From assembly GCA_017399685.1 (NCBI GenBank), contig JAFQBM010000021.1, forward strand, positions 22,388-86,387: a stretch of 64,000 nucleotides of DNA. Direction: 5' to 3'. Source of the stretch: Lachnospiraceae bacterium. GTDB lineage: Bacteria; Bacillota; Clostridia; Lachnospirales; Lachnospiraceae. The notes under the pieces are model-generated. The model searched no databases. It worked only from the letters and a program-made list of their open reading frames with translations, and was not told the origin of the DNA. Shown piece after piece: positions 53,452-63,251 of this stretch (its first letter is position 1; the number at the start of each line of letters is the position of its first letter). The position numbers and the translations under genes are program-made.

Positions 53452-53621
53452 AGAGGGGCATGAAGCCAAAGACATTGCAGATTATTCTGGGACATTCTAC
53501 AATCCAAATCACAATGAATCTCTATTGCCATGTGACAGACGATGTGCTCATAGCTGAAATGAGCAAGTTTGAAGCTGGAGCAAATAATGACAATCAATCG
53601 TTTGGTGTCAAAGTGGTGTAA
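53406..53621 (+). pseudogene. Tyrosine recombinase, C-terminal fragment
   Basis: A frame not obvious among longer ones encodes L-S-P-H-T-L-R-H-T-F-A-T-R-C, then I-L-G-H-S-T-I-Q-I-T-M-N-L-Y-C-H-V (catalytic H-x-L-R-H, L-G-H and nucleophile Tyr), ending at TAA. Only the last 71 residues remain. It marks the right end of a second decayed element that includes the preceding gene fragments. Confidence 0.75.
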
Positions 53622-53835
53622 TCCATCAATTTCATATCAAAAAATCCTTATTTTTCAAGGGAAATTCCCCGACTTTAACATTTCTTTAACAAAATTGAAT
53701 CATTTCAAAAACATAAATTTTCTAAAATAAAGTCATGAAAAATTTAACTAATAAATATAAACATTACAGGGAAAATAAATAGAAACCGTAATTATGCAAT
53801 CAATCATTATAAAAAGAAATGAAGAGGAGACCACT

Positions 53836-54648
53836 ATGTTATTAAAACGAATCCTATTACTATCCGGTGTGCTGTCCATAGCAGGTTATTGTGTAGGAAT
53901 ATATGAATCCATATTCCTTATTCCCATCGTATTTTTACTTTGTGTATTGGCACTGATACTACTATGGGCGGTGAGTTGTTTTATCTGCACCAGATTTGTA
54001 AATATGAAGAAAGAATATAATGAATCCAGCAGACTTTATCGTTTTTATACCAATTGTATTATAGATTCTTTAAACCAGTTATTAAGGGTGAAACTACGTG
54101 TTTCAGGGAAGGAGATACTGCCAAAAGAAAAATTTTTGTTTGTATGCAATCACAGGGGAGCAATGGATCCGCTGATTACCATGGGCGTGCTTCGAAACTA
54201 TAATATGGGCTTTGTGGCAAAAAAAGAAATCTATAAAATACCCATTATCTCCAGACTGATGCATAGATGCTTCTGTTTATGTCTGAACAGAGATGACATC
54301 AAAGAGGGAGCCAAGACCATATTAAAGGCAAGTACTTTCATAAAGGATGACAAAGCCTCCATCGGAATCTATCCGGAAGGAACCAGAAATACAAAGAAGG
54401 AAATGTTACCATTTATGAATGGCGCGTTTAAAATAGCCAAAAAAGCCAACTGTCCTATCGTAATTGCCACAATCAAAAATACAGAAGTAATAATGAAACA
54501 TGCACCATTTAAGAAAACAGAAGTATTTCTGGATTTTGTGGGTGTGCTGGATAAGGAATTTGTGGGAGAAAATAATACAGCACAAATAAGTGACAAGGTG
54601 CGAGCTATAATGGAGAGGTCTTTGTCTACAGAAAAATCTTCCATATAG
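53836..54648 (+). CDS. 1-acyl-sn-glycerol-3-phosphate acyltransferase-like (PlsC family)
   Basis: From ATG 53836 (GAGGAG upstream) it is 270 aa. Two N-terminal membrane helices (residues about 5-22 and 26-50) anchor a PlsC domain with the acyltransferase H-x-x-x-x-D motif (N-H-R-G-A-M-D-P) and Y-P-E-G-T-R-N. It transfers acyl groups to lysophosphatidate in phospholipid synthesis. It stands alone, 75 bp before an ABC operon. Confidence 0.88.
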   Translation: MLLKRILLLSGVLSIAGYCVGIYESIFLIPIVFLLCVLALILLWAVSCFICTRFVNMKKEYNESSRLYRFYTNCIIDSLNQLLRVKLRVSGKEILPKEKFLFVCNHRGAMDPLITMGVLRNYNMGFVAKKEIYKIPIISRLMHRCFCLCLNRDDIKEGAKTILKASTFIKDDKASIGIYPEGTRNTKKEMLPFMNGAFKIAKKANCPIVIATIKNTEVIMKHAPFKKTEVFLDFVGVLDKEFVGENNTAQISDKVRAIMERSLSTEKSSI

Positions 54649-54723
54649 GATTTTATGTTGTTTTCAGTATAAATTTAAGTTAAAATGAACTGAAACAATG
54701 AATTTGCATGATAGGAGAAAACA

Positions 54724-55431
54724 ATGTCAGAACCATACATTAAATTTCAAAATGTTACCAAAAGTTATGGCAGTGGTAATGCACAGATTAACGCTCTTGA
54801 CGGCGTGAACTTTGAGATAGAGCAGGGAGAATTTTGTATTTTACTTGGTTCTTCCGGTGCAGGAAAAACCACTCTTTTAAATTTGCTTGGCGGTATGGAT
54901 ACTATTACAGGCGGAACGATTCAGTTCGATGGAAAAGATATATCCTCCCTAAAAAAACGGGAGTTGATTGAATACCGCCGTCATGACGTGGGATTTGTAT
55001 TTCAGTTTTATAATCTGATTCCCAATCTGACAGCTTTAGAAAATGTGGAAATCGCTGCACAGCTTTGTAAAAATCCCATTCCGGCAAAAGAAGCCCTTGA
55101 TATGGTAGGGCTTACAGAAAGGGCAAATAATTTCCCGGCACAGCTTTCCGGTGGCGAACAGCAGCGTGTAGCCATTGCCCGGGCATTGGCGAAGAATCCC
55201 CGTCTGCTTTTATGTGATGAACCTACGGGAGCCTTGGATTATGTAACAGGAAAAGCGGTTTTAAAACTTCTTTATGACCTAAGCCGAAAAAAGAATACTA
55301 CCGTCATTATTATTACCCATAATCAGGCCATTGCCCCTATGGCAGACCGCATTATCAAAATCAAAAGCGGAAAAATACAGTCCAATGAATTAAATCAAAA
55401 CGTCATGAACATTGACGAGATTGAGTGGTGA
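54724..55431 (+). CDS. ABC transporter ATP-binding protein, MacB/LolD-like
   Basis: This 235-aa ATPase has Walker [10 protein letters not shown], signature L-S-G-G-E-Q-Q-R-V, Walker [13 protein letters not shown], and T-H-N-Q. The short length and sequence place it with MacB/LolD-type ATPases that pair with FtsX-like permeases. The permease start lies 5 bp after its stop. It may export or expel lipids or peptides. Confidence 0.92.
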   Translation: MSEPYIKFQNVTKSYGSGNAQINALDGVNFEIEQGEFCILLGSSGAGKTTLLNLLGGMDTITGGTIQFDGKDISSLKKRELIEYRRHDVGFVFQFYNLIPNLTALENVEIAAQLCKNPIPAKEALDMVGLTERANNFPAQLSGGEQQRVAIARALAKNPRLLLCDEPTGALDYVTGKAVLKLLYDLSRKKNTTVIIITHNQAIAPMADRIIKIKSGKIQSNELNQNVMNIDEIEW

Positions 55432-55436
55432 TAGCC

Positions 55437-57899
55437 ATGAAAACTTCTATTTTTAAAATGACCTGGCGTAGTATACGCACCTTTTTTGGACGGTATATGG
55501 CATTGCTTATGATTGTAGCGTTAAGTGCAGGCTTTTTTTCAGGGCTTAAAATAACGAAAGATGCCATGGTAAATACTGGCGATAAATTTTTAAAAGAACA
55601 GAACTTTTATGATTTCCGTTTGTTTTCTACCCTTGGATTTACGGAAGAAGATGTAGAACATTTTGCGTTAGTTTCGGAAGTAGAGTCAGCAGAAGGAATG
55701 AAAACGTTAGATGCTTTGATGGAATATGAGGGAGAAAGCAGGCCATTTAAGCTTTTTTCTATGCCGGAAAACATCAATCTTCCTTCTTTAACTTCCGGAA
55801 GAATGCCGGAAGCGGATACAGAGTGTCTGGCAGATGCTAACAAATTCGATGAAGAAGACATTGGTACGGTAATTCGTCTTGCAGAGGATAATGAGGAATC
55901 CATAAATAGTCAGATAAGTGGCAGGGAATATACCATTGTTGGCTTGGTGGATTCTCCTTTATACATCGGTCTTGACCGTGGAAGTACCAGTATTGGAAGT
56001 GGAGCAATCTATGGATTTCTTTATTTACCGGAAGGGAATTTTACTGGGGAATATTTTACGGAAATAGATATTACGTTAAAGGAAACTGCAGCTATTTACA
56101 GTAACGAATATGAAACAGAGATAGAACGTCAGGAAGAAACGATAACAAAACTTTGTAAGGAATTGGTGGACAAGCGGTACGAAGATATCCTTTCTAGTCA
56201 GGGCTTAACTTCTGAACTTGCCGGGCAGATGGGAATGAATCCTCCGGAAACCTATGTCCTGACGAGGTCAGAAAATGCAGGATATGTAAGCTTTGAAAAC
56301 GATACAGCCATTGTCAGCGGTGTTGCTAATATTTTTCCGGTTTTCTTTATTTTGATTGCCATGCTTGTATGTATGACCACCATGACAAGAATGGTGGATG
56401 AAGAACGAACGCAAATCGGTGTGTTAAAAGCCTTGGGATACAGTGATATGAAAATCATGGGGAAATATCTTCTTTATGCAGGAAGTGCTACCGTCATCGG
56501 CTGGGGAATCGGATTTTTCCTATGTACCTGGGGACTGCCACTGATTTTTTGGTTTGCCTATAATGCACTTTATGATTTTGCACCCCTTTCTTATCTGTTT
56601 AGCCCGGATTTAGCAATGATTACATTGGTGGTATCATTGGCAGGAATCCTTGGAAGTACCTTTTTCTCATGTCGGAAAGAACTGGGAAGAGTGCCGGCAA
56701 AACTGATTCGACCACGAACCGCCAAAAACGGAAAGAGAATTCTTATGGAACGGATTACGCTACTTTGGAACAAACTGTCTTTCTTGCAAAAAATTACAAT
56801 GCGTAATATGTTCCGTTATAAGCGAAGACTGATTATGATGCTGGTAGGAATCAGTTGTTGTGCAGGTCTGGTGGTAACTGCTTTTGGTGTAAGGGATTCC
56901 ATGATTGAGATCGGTACCCTGCAGTTTGAAAAAATCCAGACCTATGATATGGAAGCGACCTTTGAAACAGGTATGGAAAATGAGGTTGCTATGAAATTGG
57001 ATGAACTTACGGAAATTGAAGATTATCTTACGGTTTCCAGTCATCGGGTGGATTTAGTTGGCAGTGATAACATGAATTCTGTCAGTATGCTGAGTTTTGC
57101 AGAAATGGACAGGGTTTTGGATTTTTGGGGATTTTACAAGGAAGAAGAACGAATTTTACTACCTGAAAAAGGAGAGGCAATCATCAATGAAAAGATTGCT
57201 GAAAAACTTTCCTTGTCCATAGGGGATAGCTTCGAAATCCGAAATGCAGATATGCAAAGCTACACCGTTACCGTCAGTGGCATATTTGATAATTATATTA
57301 ATAATTTTGTAATCGTATCTCCGGAAACTTATGCAGAAGTCTTTGGAGAATGGGAAGCCAATACCGCATTGATTGATGTGAAAGGAACGGTAGAAAATAC
57401 CGAAGACATGGCAAAAAAACTTACCGAAATGGAAGAAATAAAAAGCGTATCCCAGCTTTCGGTTACAAAACAGAATGTAGACAGTGCATTATCCTGTCTT
57501 GATTATATTATCTGGCTGGTTGTGTTTTTTGCCGGTGCGCTGGCATTTATTGTTATTTTTAATTTGACTAACATCAATCTGGCGGAACGCAGCCGGGAAA
57601 TTGCCACAGTGCAGGTATTAGGATTTTATCCAAAAGAAACAGAAAGTTATGTACTAAGAGAAAATCTGGTACTTTCTATCATAGCAAGTTTTATTGGATT
57701 GCCTCTTGGAACAGTGTTCCATAGAATTGTTATGAGCATGATAGTGATAGATACCTTTACCTTTGACCTTCAGATAACGCCATTAAGTTATGTATTATCC
57801 TTAATCTGTACGGCAATCTTTGCACTTATAGTAAACCTCTTTATGAAACGTCATATCGGAAAAATCTGCATGACAGAATCATTAAAGGCGGTTGAATAA
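55437..57899 (+). CDS. FtsX-like ABC permease
   Basis: This 820-aa protein has the ten-helix, two-FtsX-domain form: TM1 near residues 20-40, a large extracytoplasmic domain (about 50-290), three helices near 295-430, a second single helix near 475, another extracytoplasmic domain (about 500-685), and three final helices. Such proteins transmit ATPase movement to the outer domain (mechanotransmission) rather than transport through a pore. No regulator gene is adjacent. Confidence 0.88.
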   Translation: MKTSIFKMTWRSIRTFFGRYMALLMIVALSAGFFSGLKITKDAMVNTGDKFLKEQNFYDFRLFSTLGFTEEDVEHFALVSEVESAEGMKTLDALMEYEGESRPFKLFSMPENINLPSLTSGRMPEADTECLADANKFDEEDIGTVIRLAEDNEESINSQISGREYTIVGLVDSPLYIGLDRGSTSIGSGAIYGFLYLPEGNFTGEYFTEIDITLKETAAIYSNEYETEIERQEETITKLCKELVDKRYEDILSSQGLTSELAGQMGMNPPETYVLTRSENAGYVSFENDTAIVSGVANIFPVFFILIAMLVCMTTMTRMVDEERTQIGVLKALGYSDMKIMGKYLLYAGSATVIGWGIGFFLCTWGLPLIFWFAYNALYDFAPLSYLFSPDLAMITLVVSLAGILGSTFFSCRKELGRVPAKLIRPRTAKNGKRILMERITLLWNKLSFLQKITMRNMFRYKRRLIMMLVGISCCAGLVVTAFGVRDSMIEIGTLQFEKIQTYDMEATFETGMENEVAMKLDELTEIEDYLTVSSHRVDLVGSDNMNSVSMLSFAEMDRVLDFWGFYKEEERILLPEKGEAIINEKIAEKLSLSIGDSFEIRNADMQSYTVTVSGIFDNYINNFVIVSPETYAEVFGEWEANTALIDVKGTVENTEDMAKKLTEMEEIKSVSQLSVTKQNVDSALSCLDYIIWLVVFFAGALAFIVIFNLTNINLAERSREIATVQVLGFYPKETESYVLRENLVLSIIASFIGLPLGTVFHRIVMSMIVIDTFTFDLQITPLSYVLSLICTAIFALIVNLFMKRHIGKICMTESLKAVE

Positions 57900-57986
57900 A
57901 AGAAGATGCTTTATTAAAGTGAGACAAAAAAGGAAGGACAAAAAGGAATAGAAAATTCACATTATGGTTATTTTACGAATATAAAG

Positions 57987-58015
57987 TTGAAAAGCTGGTA
58001 TAATGATGGTATAAT
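57987..58015 (+). promoter_or_regulatory. Promoter of the toxin-antitoxin operon
   Basis: TTGAAA (57987-57992) and TATAAT (58010-58015) are 17 bp apart; a second TATAAT lies between them at 57999-58004. The direct repeat GGTATAATGAT/GGTATAATTAA covers the -10 region and may be the antitoxin's operator. Confidence 0.7.
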
Positions 58016-58043
58016 TAAGCCACAACTAAAGGAGGTGCAGGTT

Positions 58044-58304
58044 ATGCCACAGATTATTCCAATCAAAGATTTAAAAAATACTTCTGAAATTTCTGAGTTA
58101 TGCCATAAATCTGAAGAACCTATTTATATCACTAAAAATGGTTATGGAGATTTAGTAATTATGAGTATGGATATATACGAGCAGACAATGAAACAGTTGA
58201 ACTTTTATAGAGAACTGGAATTGTCAGAAAAGCAGATAAAAGAAGGAAAAACGAAAGATGCAAGAGAGTCGTTGGCATCTATGAGGGAACGCTATGCATT
58301 ATAA
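58044..58304 (+). CDS. Phd/YefM-family antitoxin
   Basis: From ATG 58044 (AAGGAGG upstream) it is 86 aa. The N-terminal Phd fold reads P-I-K-D-L-K-N-T-S-E-I-S, then P-I-Y-I-T-K-N-G-Y-G-D-L-V-I-M-S, with the toxin-binding helix at the C-terminus. It overlaps the toxin gene by 11 bp and probably represses the operon. Confidence 0.88.
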   Translation: MPQIIPIKDLKNTSEISELCHKSEEPIYITKNGYGDLVIMSMDIYEQTMKQLNFYRELELSEKQIKEGKTKDARESLASMRERYAL

Positions 58305-58605
58305 ACTGATAATTACAGAAAGGGCAGAAGAGCTATTGGATGGACTTGTCAGATATCTTCTTTACCGTATTAAGAATCAGCAGGCAGCCCTTCATCTGCT
58401 TGAAAGCATAGAAAAACTGTATGACCGTTTGGAATATAATCCATTTCAATATCCTTTTTGCAAAGATGAGTATCTTTTGCAGAAAGAATATAGGGAGGCA
58501 GTATTGACAGATATGAATTATCTTGTGATTTATAAGGTTGAAGATGAGAATGTGTATGTATTAGGTGTTTTTCATGAATTAGAGCAATATAAAAATAAAT
58601 TATAG
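58294..58605 (+). CDS. RelE/ParE-family toxin
   Basis: This 103-aa protein has A-E-E-L-L-D-G-L-V-R-Y, P-F-Q-Y-P, a central R-E-A-V-L-T-D-M-N-Y-L-V-I-Y-K-V (the core strand), and the final V-L-G-V-F-H-E. The pattern is that of ParE/RelE toxins; gyrase inhibition versus mRNA cleavage cannot be decided from sequence. Confidence 0.85.
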   Translation: MHYKLIITERAEELLDGLVRYLLYRIKNQQAALHLLESIEKLYDRLEYNPFQYPFCKDEYLLQKEYREAVLTDMNYLVIYKVEDENVYVLGVFHELEQYKNKL

Positions 58606-58661
58606 TAAAATATCAGATGGAAATGAACAGAAGTCCAAGAGTTTGACTCGGAAAATAAAGA

Positions 58662-58715
58662 AATTCTCTTAAAGTAGATAGGTTAAATAAAAATCTACTT
58701 TAGGAGAATTTTTTG
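58662..58715. terminator. Terminator between convergent operons
   Basis: AATTCTC-TAAAGTAGAT pairs with ATCTACTTTA-GAGAATT (one bulge), followed by TTTT. Confidence 0.85.
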
Positions 58716-58723
58716 CATTTTTA

Positions 58724-59446
58724 TTAGTCCTTCCCCTTCGTGGCAATATCAAATTTAATGAAGGCAGATTTTAAAAGAGTCCATTTTCTTCTTGATACAG
58801 GAAGGATTTCGCGATTTTTCAGTATAATGGTGTGATTCTTTATCTGTTCCACAGCATTTAGATTCACAAGATATTTTTTATGGCAGCGGAAAAAGATATT
58901 CGGAGAAGTTTTTTCTTCCCATTGCAGCAGACTCTCTTCACAAAAGTAAGAGGTATCTGTGGTTTTTAATTCGCTGCCCCCGGAATGGGCTGCAAAATAT
59001 AAAATGTCTATGATTGGAATTTTTTGTGCCATTCCACGCCGAAGGAGGATGATAGATGTGTACAAATTTAACTCATCAAGACAAGCATTTAAGTTCGCAT
59101 ATAACTCCTCTTTTGAGAAAGGCTTCGTCATAAAACGAAAGGCTTTAGCAACATAGCCTTCTTTATAACGGTCTTCATAAGCTGTTAATATTAATACGAG
59201 AGCCTGTGGAAAACGTTGGTGTATCCTTGATGCCCATAAAATCCCATCTTCCTGTTCTGTTCCAAAATTCAAATCCATGAAGATAATGTCTACAGATTCT
59301 TTCCCCATATGAGCATAAAGTGCAGATGGAGCGGTAAAATAAAGAATTTTTGCCTCCAACCCTCGCTCTTTGGTATAGACGAGTAATAGTTCTTCTAGAT
59401 TTTCTGTTGTGTGTTTTTTATCATCACAAATCGCGATATGTATCAT
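58724..59446 (-). CDS. LytTR-family response regulator (AgrA-like)
   Basis: This 240-aa regulator has a receiver domain (C-D-D near residue 7, phospho-acceptor D in I-I-F-M-D-L-N near residue 57, T-K-P-F) and a LytTR DNA-binding domain (residues about 140-235) with F-F-R-C-H-K-K-Y-L-V-N-L. Its partner kinase lies 150 bp upstream on the same strand. No agrB/agrD peptide genes are present, so the signal is probably not an encoded autoinducer here. Confidence 0.9.
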   Translation of the reverse strand: MIHIAICDDKKHTTENLEELLLVYTKERGLEAKILYFTAPSALYAHMGKESVDIIFMDLNFGTEQEDGILWASRIHQRFPQALVLILTAYEDRYKEGYVAKAFRFMTKPFSKEELYANLNACLDELNLYTSIILLRRGMAQKIPIIDILYFAAHSGGSELKTTDTSYFCEESLLQWEEKTSPNIFFRCHKKYLVNLNAVEQIKNHTIILKNREILPVSRRKWTLLKSAFIKFDIATKGKD

Positions 59447-59596
59447 GGCGTATTCCTTTCTTTTATTTCAGCGAAAGCATGCTTGCATTGTTTTATTTTT
59501 TGTATCATTTTATATAGAATATTTAGTTTCGCAAACACGTAATCTTTCAAAAATTTCTTTTTCCTGTATTTAAGGCATTTATCATAAAAATCCGCT

Positions 59597-60880
59597 TTAG
59601 AATGGAAGATAAGCGGTAGTTATCATTTTACCATCTTTTAAAGTCTGGTTAAATTCACCATTATATTTTTCACAAATACTCATCATTTTATGCATTCCGT
59701 GACCATGATTACGGTCTAAGGCACGGGCTTTTTTTTTCAACTTAATATCAGTACTTTCCGTGGGAGTGGAATTGGTAATGGTGATGGAAAAGTATTTCGA
59801 ACCATAATCAAAACCTACTGATAATTGTGGGGAATCCTCGGAAGAACATTGGTTTACCGCGTTAATTGCATTGGATAACATGTTACTGAATAAAGTGCAA
59901 AGGTCAATGGAGGAAACAGTATGAATATCCATAAGTTTTCCGAATACAGTCCACTTTACATGGGAACCACACTTCGTTGTGATATCATGATTCAGTATGG
60001 AATCAATGATTAGATTCCCTGAAAAATATAATTTCTCCTGAAATGCAAAGGAGTCCGTTAATTCTGCAAAATAATGATTAAACTCTGTGTAGTCCTTATT
60101 ATCTGCTAAATATTTCATTACCATAAAATGTTCCTTGATATCATGTCGGAATTTACGCAGTTCATTATCCATCAGATCGCAATTTTGATAGTATTCTAAT
60201 TGTTTTTCCATCAAGTAAACATTTTCTTTTTCCTGTTCCTGTTCTTCTACTAGAAAACGCTGTACAAAGAAGGTAATAAGGAAGAAGGATATGGATGTAA
60301 ATGAATATACCATGATGCGATAGGTTAGGGTTTTATTTGTTTCATTCAGTGCGGTGGGAACTAATTGTTCAAATTGCAGGATATGTGCCACAATCTGAAA
60401 AATGGCATAACCACTGATATGCGCAACCATAAGCTTTGTATCAAATAAAAAGGTCACAATTCCTAAAAAAATAAAGGTACAACTCCAAGTGTTATAACAT
60501 GGAAAAGCATACAAAATAAAATTGTATTGTATAAAAAGAGAAATCGTAATAAAAAGTTTTATTTTAAAAATATCTTTTTCAGTAAAATAGGAAAGTTTCT
60601 TTTTTTTATGTATAAATAAAAAGGAAATCGTCAGGTATAAAATCTGACTGGAATCAAACAAGAGAATCAGTGGCCAAGAGGTATGATATAAGCCGGCAAT
60701 ATTTCCCCAAGTATAGAATATTCCTGCACAGCAACAGGTCCCCGGAATTAATAATAATATATATAGATAAGCGTCATTCAGATATTTTTGACTAATATTC
60801 ATAACAGGTTTTTGCTCCTTCATGTTCATTACTTCCATTTTAATCGGTTCTTTTTTTTTGTCTAGTTCTTTTTGTGGCAA
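59597..60880 (-). CDS. Sensor histidine kinase, GHKL type (AgrC-like)
   Basis: This 427-aa protein may start at TTG 60880 (AAAGG 6 nt before); internal ATGs at 60838 or 60802 are alternatives. Six hydrophobic helices (residues about 40-220) are followed by a coiled coil, the H box F-R-H-D-I-K-E-H-F, and a GHKL ATPase domain (N-M-L-S-N-A-I-N-A and G-H-G-M). Its membrane domain resembles that of the divergent chemotaxis receptor (I-Q-Y-N-F-I-L-Y and F-D-T-K-L segments), implying a shared ligand or physical cue. Confidence 0.85.
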   Translation of the reverse strand: MPQKELDKKKEPIKMEVMNMKEQKPVMNISQKYLNDAYLYILLLIPGTCCCAGIFYTWGNIAGLYHTSWPLILLFDSSQILYLTISFLFIHKKKKLSYFTEKDIFKIKLFITISLFIQYNFILYAFPCYNTWSCTFIFLGIVTFLFDTKLMVAHISGYAIFQIVAHILQFEQLVPTALNETNKTLTYRIMVYSFTSISFFLITFFVQRFLVEEQEQEKENVYLMEKQLEYYQNCDLMDNELRKFRHDIKEHFMVMKYLADNKDYTEFNHYFAELTDSFAFQEKLYFSGNLIIDSILNHDITTKCGSHVKWTVFGKLMDIHTVSSIDLCTLFSNMLSNAINAVNQCSSEDSPQLSVGFDYGSKYFSITITNSTPTESTDIKLKKKARALDRNHGHGMHKMMSICEKYNGEFNQTLKDGKMITTAYLPF

Positions 60881-61021
60881 AATCGACCTTTAAATAAAAA
60901 AAATTAACCGTTAAATGGAATACATTACCCAAGAACAACGGTTAGAGGTAAAATATGAGATAAGAATTATTCCGTAAAAGAGAAAGTAGCGGATAAGTTA
61001 TGCTTAAGGAGGAAGAAAATT

Positions 61022-62566
61022 ATGGGAAAGAAAAAAACGGCGGTAGAAGTATATTTATCTACAGTATTTAAATGGGGACTTATTATCTTGGTAAGTGCAT
61101 GTATGTGTGCAACGGTCATGTTTAACACAGAGAAGTTACTTGGACTTTATCCGGATGTTCCGTGGCTTGCTTTGATTCTGTTTGCAGCTATGGATATTTC
61201 CTTCTTTATAATTGCAATCTTTATTGTGCGAACATCCTTTGATAAGGATGGGTATCTAAAAGAAGGACGGTTAAAAATTGGTAAGCTGTTTTCTGCTGTG
61301 GTGTTAATCATTCAATGGAATTACATTTTGTATATGATTCCTTCCAGAACCTTCTGGGGATTCTTATTTTTCTTTTTGATTCTTATGGCATTTTTCCTGG
61401 ATATCAAACTGGTACTTATTAGTGGATTAGCATGTATGGGTTCTTTGTTTGTTGCATGGGGAATCCATGGTACATATCTTTTACCAGTGAAAGATGAACT
61501 GTTTCTTACGGATATTTTAATGTGTCTGGTAGCACTTGTTTTATCCTTAACAGGGTTGATTATTTTTGTATTTTTCGTTGCTCATTTCTTGGTAAATGCG
61601 AAAAAAGATGAACTGGAAAAGAACAATGAGCATGTTATGAGTGTTTTGGCTTCCGTACAATTATTGTCTGACCGTTTACGTGAAGCCGGATTTTCCCTTT
61701 CACAAGTTTCAGAAAATGAAAGTGCGTCTGCCGAAGAACTGGCTGCAACAAGCCAGCAATTAGCAGAAAGCAGTGATATTCTTAGTTCCAGAACAGACGA
61801 GAGTATGGCAAATCTTGGTGAATTAAGTGAGTGGGAAAGCGTAGTTGCGGATAATGTAGAAAAGGTAGAGGCAGCATCTAAAGATTTACTGGATAAATCA
61901 ATAGAGAATGAAAGGTTGTTAAATGATTTACATACCATAAATGGTGAAGTATCAGAATCCATGAAAGCTACCACCGATATGGCAAAAACCCTGGCAGATG
62001 CAGTGGAGGAAATTGGTGTTACTTTAAAACTGATTAGTGATATTTCGTCTTCAACTAATTTATTGGCATTAAATGCCTCTATTGAGGCAGCAAGAGCAGG
62101 AGAAGCAGGAAAAGGTTTTGCAGTTGTTGCAACAGAAGTTGGTAATCTTGCAAATAGTACTCAGGAATCCTTAAAGGAAGTAGAATCTGTGATTGAGAGA
62201 GTACAAAGTAATGTTAAGAAGATGACCAAGCAGATTGAAGAAAATTCATCTAAATTAGGTACTCAAAATGAATATTTTGCCAATGTATTTAAAAGTATGC
62301 AGGATATGACAGAGTTACTTAATGTTTCTGTAAGTGCCATCAATACAATGGGTGATGCTCATGATAAACAGGCAGAAGTAATCCGAAAAACAGTATCTAT
62401 TAATCAGGAAATCGCTGAAAGTATTCGAAATGAGAATCAACAGTTTGCTGCCATTAATTCTATGGCAGAAAATAATGCAACTGATACGACAGAGGTTGCG
62501 AATCAGGCTGGTATCATCAATGAAATGGTAGATGAAATGGGTAAACTATTAAAACGTGAAGATTAA
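61022..62566 (+). CDS. Methyl-accepting chemotaxis protein with six-helix membrane input domain
   Basis: This 514-aa receptor lacks a periplasmic-type sensor. Residues about 15-190 form six membrane helices, with I-Q-W-N-Y-I-L-Y and F-L-D-I-K-L. Residues about 215-510 form the methylation helices and the signalling tip ([21 protein letters not shown]). The start follows AAGGAGG. It may feed the chemotaxis or another CheA-linked pathway; no che genes are in the window. The input domain matches that of the divergent kinase. Confidence 0.88.
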   Translation: MGKKKTAVEVYLSTVFKWGLIILVSACMCATVMFNTEKLLGLYPDVPWLALILFAAMDISFFIIAIFIVRTSFDKDGYLKEGRLKIGKLFSAVVLIIQWNYILYMIPSRTFWGFLFFFLILMAFFLDIKLVLISGLACMGSLFVAWGIHGTYLLPVKDELFLTDILMCLVALVLSLTGLIIFVFFVAHFLVNAKKDELEKNNEHVMSVLASVQLLSDRLREAGFSLSQVSENESASAEELAATSQQLAESSDILSSRTDESMANLGELSEWESVVADNVEKVEAASKDLLDKSIENERLLNDLHTINGEVSESMKATTDMAKTLADAVEEIGVTLKLISDISSSTNLLALNASIEAARAGEAGKGFAVVATEVGNLANSTQESLKEVESVIERVQSNVKKMTKQIEENSSKLGTQNEYFANVFKSMQDMTELLNVSVSAINTMGDAHDKQAEVIRKTVSINQEIAESIRNENQQFAAINSMAENNATDTTEVANQAGIINEMVDEMGKLLKRED

Positions 62567-62611
62567 AAGTTAAGTTCACCCTTTCAAAAGAAATGAATAA
62601 GATAAAAGAAA

Positions 62612-62965
62612 ATGCCTAAAAATTGTAATAATGATATTATTTTATCTAATGATTATAATGATTTTCTTTTTCTATCCAGTGGGCAAATTCAAAATGTGTT
62701 AGAAATGTACCCGGATTTATGTGTGATTCCAATCAATGCAAGATATTCTGTTATTTACTCCAAAAGACAGGAAGGAGTGGAGTTTTCTGCTACGAAAGAC
62801 AACTACCACATCCTTCCTAAATTGTATGGACTTATGCAAGCTGAGGAACTGGATACCAGCGGCATTACTCAGGTGCAAAATCAGGTTGTTCTGGGACTAC
62901 GGGGTCAAGGAAGCATTATTGGGTGTATCGATACTGGGGAACGAGTTATAATAATGTCAAGTTAG
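62612..62965 (+). pseudogene. S8 (subtilisin-like) peptidase, truncated after the catalytic Asp
   Basis: These 117 residues match the prodomain and first strand of clostridial S8/Csp-type peptidases: I-P-I-N-A-R-Y-S-V-I-Y-S near residue 39, and V-L-G-L-R-G-Q-G-S-I-I-G-C-I-D-T-G with the catalytic Asp at about 107. The sequence then diverges to E-R-V-I-I-M-S-S and stops. His, Ser and all later parts are missing. The break coincides with the left side of element-like genes. Confidence 0.7.
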
Positions 62966-62999
62966 TAAGAACCCAACAAAATCAAGGGTTCCCGCTGAT

Positions 63000-63229
63000 T
63001 TAGTCCTACGAAAAAATGCCAAAGTAATGGTTATTTTGAGTAAGGATGAGCTCATTTTTATCTTCAAAAAATTTAACTTGCACTAATATAACACGAGGTG
63101 TATTTGACCATTTGGCACTAGGGGTAGTATGCCCTAAACAACTTAATAATGTAAATTTAGATAGGACTAAATTAGCTCTTGTGTGGACAAGTTCCATATT
63201 TGTATAGCTGACTTAGTCCTAATTTTTTT
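63000..63229 (+). promoter_or_regulatory. Leader with a terminator and a competing copy of its stem (attenuator-like)
   Basis: TAGGACTAA (63162-63170) and TTAGTCCTA (63213-63221), followed by seven T, form a terminator with an inner CTTGT/ACAAG hairpin. A second TTAGTCCTA lies at 63000-63008 and could pair with the same arm instead, forming an antiterminator. It precedes the gene at 63252. No ligand-binding motif is recognised, so transcription attenuation is a proposal. The interval holds no convincing gene. Confidence 0.45.
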
Positions 63230-63251
63230 GCCCGGAAAAGGAGGATTAGGT

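Noticed and set aside
63006..63197. 63-aa minus-strand frame
   Set aside because: It lies in the leader with competing stems, has no ribosome binding site and no recognisable protein features.
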